The notes under the pieces were generated by a model. It was not told where the DNA came from. It was given only the letters and a program-made list of their open reading frames with translations, and made no database searches. DNA of 44,330 nucleotides, taken from Clostridiales bacterium Firm_05. GTDB lineage: Bacteria; Bacillota; Clostridia; Oscillospirales; Ruminococcaceae. Below, piece after piece: positions 39,827 to 44,330 of the stretch. Position 1 is the first letter of the stretch, and each line of letters begins with the position of its first letter. The stretch spans positions 1 through 44,330 of the forward strand of contig LVAK01000044.1 of the NCBI GenBank assembly GCA_001604035.1, in the 5' to 3' direction. Both the position numbers and the translations under genes were made by a program.

Positions 39827-40498
39827 CTATTCAGCCACAGCCGCTTTTGCGCTGTTTGTAATGATATCTGCGTCATTTGAAAGATAACAATCCTTTATCT
39901 TATCCGATACTTCTCTTGATATCTTCGTCACTGTTTCGATATCTCCGTCATTCCTGATTATATAATCGGAATGGCTCATAAAGAACTCATCGCTGTACTG
40001 TGAGTCCATGCGCTGTCTCGCCTGCTCATGAGTTATACCGTCACGGGCTATAATACGCTGTTCTCTAACATTTTCATCTGCAAGTACAGATATGATTATC
40101 TCACAGAAATCATCAGCATGGCTCTCAAAAAGAGTTGGTGCATCAAGGAGTATGAGTCTGACACCGTTATTTGAGTTTTCCTTTATCATACTGAGTATCT
40201 CTTTGGTGATGTAAGGATGCATGATAGTATTCAGCGTTTCAAGCTTTGCCTTGTCTGTAAAGACTATTGCTGCAAGAGCCTTTCTGTCGAGAGTTTCATC
40301 GTCATTGAGTATCTCCCTGCCGAAGAGCTCCTCTATCTCATAAAGACAGTTGCTGCCTTTTTCTACAACTTTTCTTGCAACCTTGTCAGCATCTATTATA
40401 GTAAAGCCATTTTCAGAAAAGATCTTTGAGATCGTTGTCTTTCCCGCACCGGTCTGGCCGGTCAGTCCGACAACGGTTACACCGCTAAGACTGTTCAT
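39827..40498 (-). CDS. coaE: Dephospho-CoA kinase
   Basis: VVGLTGQTGAGKTTIS P-loop, IIDADKVAR, LLDAPTLFES. Confidence 0.93.
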   Translation of the reverse strand: MNSLSGVTVVGLTGQTGAGKTTISKIFSENGFTIIDADKVARKVVEKGSNCLYEIEELFGREILNDDETLDRKALAAIVFTDKAKLETLNTIMHPYITKEILSMIKENSNNGVRLILLDAPTLFESHADDFCEIIISVLADENVREQRIIARDGITHEQARQRMDSQYSDEFFMSHSDYIIRNDGDIETVTKISREVSDKIKDCYLSNDADIITNSAKAAVAE

Positions 40499-41508
40499 AT
40501 CCTTATCACCTCGAATCCTGCCGCCCTTATAAGGCGGTTATATACAGCAAGTCCGACGCCCTCTGAGGACGGAGCTCGGACATACACCTTTTTTGCACCG
40601 ATATCATCAAGCTCTCTCAGTCTCTGGAAAAGCCAGTGTGCCTGTTCTGAGCTGTCTTCTCCATATGTCATATGCCGATACGGGAAATTCCTTTCATCGC
40701 CGTCATATATAAGGCAGTATGTATCAGCGCTCATCTTATCGCCAACATATCTTCTGAAGGCGTCAGCATCGCCTTCAACCATTATTATATCTGCCTTCGG
40801 AGAATAGTGCTTATATTTCATTCCTGGTGATGCAGCCTTCTGACCAGCTTCAAGTTCGTGCAGTATCGCATGATCGATCACCACTTCATCACATACCTCA
40901 AGAAGCATTTCCCTGGTTATGCAGCCAGGACGAAGTATCCTTACAGTATTCTCCCCTTCAAAGGAGATCACTGTTGACTCCACGCCGAATTCAGACTGTC
41001 CTCCGTCTACAACAGCAGCGATCTTACCATTCATATCACGCATTACGTGATCTGCTGAGGTCGGGCTGGGATAGCCTGATGTATTTGCTGAGGGAGCTGC
41101 TATAGGACATCCTGAGAGCTCTATTATCCTGTGCATTACAGGATGTGAAGGTACTCTTATACCTACTGTGTCAAGTCCGCCTGAGGTTATCATCGGAATC
41201 TGCTCATTCTTTGGCAGCACCATCGTAAGCGGTCCCGGACAGAATCTCTCAGCAAGTCTGTATGCAAGCTCAGGGATAGATGAAGTATACTTGCAGGCAT
41301 GAGAAAAATCAGCAAGATGTACTATTAACGGATTATCAGCCGGGCGTCCCTTTGCAGCAAAGACCTTCCGAACTGCTTCTTCATTTGAAGCGTCTGCGCC
41401 AAGGCCGTATACTGTTTCTGTGGGAATACCAACTATCTCTCCGCTTTTTATAAATCCGGCAGCGATTTCCAGCTGCGCTTCGTTATCACTTAGCAGAATC
41501 GTTTCCAT
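40495..41508 (-). CDS. L-threonylcarbamoyladenylate synthase (Sua5/YwlC type)
   Basis: PTETVYGLGADA, KGRPADNPL, APSANTSGYPSPT; C-terminal Sua5-type extension. Confidence 0.93.
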   Translation of the reverse strand: METILLSDNEAQLEIAAGFIKSGEIVGIPTETVYGLGADASNEEAVRKVFAAKGRPADNPLIVHLADFSHACKYTSSIPELAYRLAERFCPGPLTMVLPKNEQIPMITSGGLDTVGIRVPSHPVMHRIIELSGCPIAAPSANTSGYPSPTSADHVMRDMNGKIAAVVDGGQSEFGVESTVISFEGENTVRILRPGCITREMLLEVCDEVVIDHAILHELEAGQKAASPGMKYKHYSPKADIIMVEGDADAFRRYVGDKMSADTYCLIYDGDERNFPYRHMTYGEDSSEQAHWLFQRLRELDDIGAKKVYVRAPSSEGVGLAVYNRLIRAAGFEVIRI

Positions 41509-41510
41509 AA

Positions 41511-42581
41511 TTACGCTTCCTGAGCAGCAAGCTTAGCTGCCTGATCGGCAGTAGCCAGTGCATCGAATACCTCATCAAGATTTCCGTTAAGGATATCCTC
41601 AAGCCTGTATATGGTAAGGCCGATACGATGATCTGTGAGTCTACCCTGCGGATAGTTATAGGTCCTTATTCTCTCGGAGCGGTCACCTGTGCCGACCTGC
41701 ATTTTTCTCTCCGAGGCGATCTTAGCGTCTTGTTCCTCCTGCATAGCTTCGTAGATCCTTGAACGAAGGATCTTCATAGCTTTGTCTTTGTTCTTATGCT
41801 GACTTCTTTCGTCCTGACATTCTACGACCACATTCGTGGGCAGATATGTTATTCTTACAGCGGACTCTGTTTTATTTATATGCTGTCCGCCTGCACCGCT
41901 TGCACGGAAATAATCGATCTTCAGATCTGTCGGATTTATCTCCAGCTCGACTTCATCTGCCTCTACAAGTACGGCAACTGTTACAGTCGAGGTGTGGATA
42001 CGTCCCTGAGATTCTGTCTCAGGAACACGCTGCACACGGTGTACGCCGCTTTCATATTTAAGCCTTGAATAAGCACCGTCACCTTCTACGGAGAAGCTTA
42101 TCTCCTTGAAGCCGCCCAGCTCGGTGGGATTGGCACTAAGGATCTCCTGCTTCCAGCCCCGGGCTTCTGCGTACATTGTGTACATACGATAAAGAGAATT
42201 CGCAAACAGAGAAGCTTCCTCGCCGCCTGCGCCTCCTCTTATCTCTATAATAACGTTTTTGTCATCATTAGGATCTTTTGGAAGAAGCAGGACTTTCAGC
42301 TCCTGAGTAAGGGACTCCATAGCCTCCTTGGACTCCTCAAGCTCTTCCTGAGCCATTTCCTTGAGTTCCTTATCACCGCCGTCTGCAAGAAGCTCCTTGG
42401 CCTCTTCAAACGCTCTCAAGGCTCTGACATACTCCCGATATTTCTCAATGATAGGAGTCATATTCTTGTACTCCCTCATAAGCTGTGTATACAGCTTATT
42501 ATCATTAACTATATCAGGATCTGACAGCTTGGCACTGATATCCTCATATTTTTCTTCCATTACTGCAAGTTTTTCAAACAT
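41511..42581 (-). CDS. prfA: Peptide chain release factor 1
   Basis: [40 protein letters not shown]. Confidence 0.96.
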   Translation of the reverse strand: MFEKLAVMEEKYEDISAKLSDPDIVNDNKLYTQLMREYKNMTPIIEKYREYVRALRAFEEAKELLADGGDKELKEMAQEELEESKEAMESLTQELKVLLLPKDPNDDKNVIIEIRGGAGGEEASLFANSLYRMYTMYAEARGWKQEILSANPTELGGFKEISFSVEGDGAYSRLKYESGVHRVQRVPETESQGRIHTSTVTVAVLVEADEVELEINPTDLKIDYFRASGAGGQHINKTESAVRITYLPTNVVVECQDERSQHKNKDKAMKILRSRIYEAMQEEQDAKIASERKMQVGTGDRSERIRTYNYPQGRLTDHRIGLTIYRLEDILNGNLDEVFDALATADQAAKLAAQEA

Positions 42582-42627
42582 TCTACTACTCCTTAAGCAA
42601 AAATCAGTTCAATAAAAATGCAGCCGG

Positions 42628-42825
42628 CTAACCCTCTTCCGGATGTTTAACGCTCCGGATATTCTTTTCGATCTTGTTCCTCGGCACAAGAAATTCTCTG
42701 GAACACTTCACACATCTCAATCTGAAATCCATTCCCGAGCGGATAACGTACATTTCATTTGCACCGCAAGGATGATTTTTTTTCATTGTCAGAATATCTC
42801 CCGGCCGGATGTCCAAAGTATTCAC
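42628..42825 (-). CDS. DUF951-like small zinc-binding-type protein
   Basis: GDILTMKKNHPCGANEMYVIRSGMDFRLRCVKCSREFLVPR. Confidence 0.85.
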   Translation of the reverse strand: MNTLDIRPGDILTMKKNHPCGANEMYVIRSGMDFRLRCVKCSREFLVPRNKIEKNIRSVKHPEEG

Positions 42826-42986
42826 TCCTTTCTATAAATACCGAAAATCGTACATTTAACATTATACCCCAAAATTACTCCTAAATCAATATTAAAAGCG
42901 TATATTTTTTTGGATTTGTGGAAAAATAATAAAAATCCATAAATAAACATATTGAAGTCAACCAAAAAAACATGAAAGGTGATAAC

Positions 42987-43340
42987 ATGATGTCAAGAAT
43001 TTCAGCAGAATTTGAATCGCCGGATATGGCGGAAGCCGCACTTTCACGTATCAGCAAAGATGTGACCGGTATATACCGGACAGGTGTGATCTATAACAAA
43101 ATATCTGACAAGGCTCAGAAGCTTCGCAACGGAAGTATCTTTACGATAATCCCTACTGCTGTGACAACTTATAATTACTATACCGCTTCCATCGAATCGC
43201 CTGCTTCAGAAGACGTTATCCCCGAGCCTCACAGAAGCAGGACTGCAAGAGGATTTGTTATTTGCGATGCAGCAAGTGCAGGAAAGGTTTGTTCACTTTT
43301 CTACTCCCTTGGCGGCTCAAAAATAAAAAGTGAGATCTGA
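42987..43340 (+). CDS. Uncharacterised protein of about 117 aa
   Basis: Intact ORF with upstream RBS-like AAAGGTG; no family recognised. Confidence 0.7.
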   Translation: MMSRISAEFESPDMAEAALSRISKDVTGIYRTGVIYNKISDKAQKLRNGSIFTIIPTAVTTYNYYTASIESPASEDVIPEPHRSRTARGFVICDAASAGKVCSLFYSLGGSKIKSEI

Positions 43341-43408
43341 GGTAATATCCTTGAATGCCGCCGCATAAGATTGACTACCTATGAATCTACAGCAACGGAG
43401 GTACAAAT

Positions 43409-44329
43409 ATGGATTACAGACCAGAAGGTTCACTTATCAAAACCCCTGAAAACGCCAGACTTACAGCAAGCTACGAAGGACTTTCCGAGGCCACGAAAAA
43501 GGGCATTATCCTTGAAGCCAGGGCTGCCGTTTGCAGCAATTCACACGACCTCATCATCGATCTTCCCTGCGGTAAGGGGATAATTCCCCGTGAGGAAGGT
43601 GCTGTTGGTATAACCGAAGGCAAAACACGGGATATCGCTCTGATATCCCGTGTAAATAAACCGGTATGCTTTATAGTAACAAGCGTAAGCATTGATGAAA
43701 CAGGAGCTGTAAAAGCTGCCCTTTCACGAAAAAAAGCCCAGGAAAGATGTATCTCGGACTATCTTACACCTCTTTCTCCCGGTGATATAATTGAGGCAAG
43801 AGTTACTCATCTTGAACAGTTTGGCTGCTTTGTGGACATTGGCTGTGGAGTACCTTCCATGCTGCCGATAGACACAATCTCCGTCTCACGCATAGCTCAT
43901 CCCTCGGACAGGTTCAGAGTTGGTCAGTACATACGTGCAGTGGTCAAAGCAAAAGAAAAAGAACGGATACAGCTTACCCATAAAGAACTGCTGGGTACAT
44001 GGGACGAGAATGCCGCCCTTTTTTCAGCAGGAGAAACTGTATCCGGAATAGTCAGGTCTGTTGAGGAATACGGCGTATTTGTCGAGCTCGCACCTAATCT
44101 TGCGGGCCTTGCCGAACCTAAGGATAATATTCAGCCAGGACAGCTTGTAAGCGTCTATATAAAGGCTATAATACCTGATAAAATGAAGTTCAAGCTGGTT
44201 ATCGTAGACGTATGTGAAGCAATAAGTACAGAACCAGCGATCAGATATTGGTACACGGATGACCATATCTCTCACTGGAACTATGCCTCAGAAGCCTCCG
44301 GACGTATCATATCTGCTGATTTCACATAA
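43409..44329 (+). CDS. S1 RNA-binding-domain protein (two S1 domains)
   Basis: GDIIEARVTHLEQFGCFVDIGCGVPSMLP and GETVSGIVRSVEEYGVFVELAPNLAGLAEP; stop TAA at 44327-44329. Confidence 0.88.
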   Translation: MDYRPEGSLIKTPENARLTASYEGLSEATKKGIILEARAAVCSNSHDLIIDLPCGKGIIPREEGAVGITEGKTRDIALISRVNKPVCFIVTSVSIDETGAVKAALSRKKAQERCISDYLTPLSPGDIIEARVTHLEQFGCFVDIGCGVPSMLPIDTISVSRIAHPSDRFRVGQYIRAVVKAKEKERIQLTHKELLGTWDENAALFSAGETVSGIVRSVEEYGVFVELAPNLAGLAEPKDNIQPGQLVSVYIKAIIPDKMKFKLVIVDVCEAISTEPAIRYWYTDDHISHWNYASEASGRIISADFT

Positions 44330-44330
44330 T

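Overview
The window looks like chromosomal DNA from a low-to-mid-GC Clostridia/Ruminococcus-like Firmicute (inferred from gene content and style; no database was used). Housekeeping genes flank the interior: pyrB, an HD hydrolase, asnB, a tyrosine recombinase, copA, an ArsC/Spx-like gene and ligA on the left; M18 aminopeptidase, coaE, a Sua5-type gene, prfA, a DUF951-type gene and an S1-domain gene on the right. The centre (about 10.5-30.6 kb, all minus strand) is a roughly 20-kb candidate operon for a divergent type VII (ESX/WXG100-like) secretion system. It encodes four WXG100-like small proteins, a motor split into two FtsK/EssC-like proteins, a membrane-anchored Ser/Thr kinase with EssB/YukC-like layout but intact catalytic motifs, a 10 x 30-aa repeat protein, TPR and PH-like proteins, a hydrophobic LXG-effector-like protein, a coiled-coil protein, a 1965-aa Ig-like surface protein, and a 55-aa translationally coupled ORF absent from the supplied ORF track. 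A MoxR-DUF58-transglutaminase operon lies next to it. The strongest regulatory find is a leader upstream of a SAM methyltransferase (38195-38341): a consensus promoter, an SD plus 10-codon leader peptide (MIRDNFSVQF), and mutually exclusive hairpins ending in a U-run, as expected for translation-dependent attenuation. A dif-like inverted repeat (14 bp-6 bp-14 bp) lies in the leader of the tyrosine recombinase gene. Family assignments rest on motif recognition by eye and were not verified by search.
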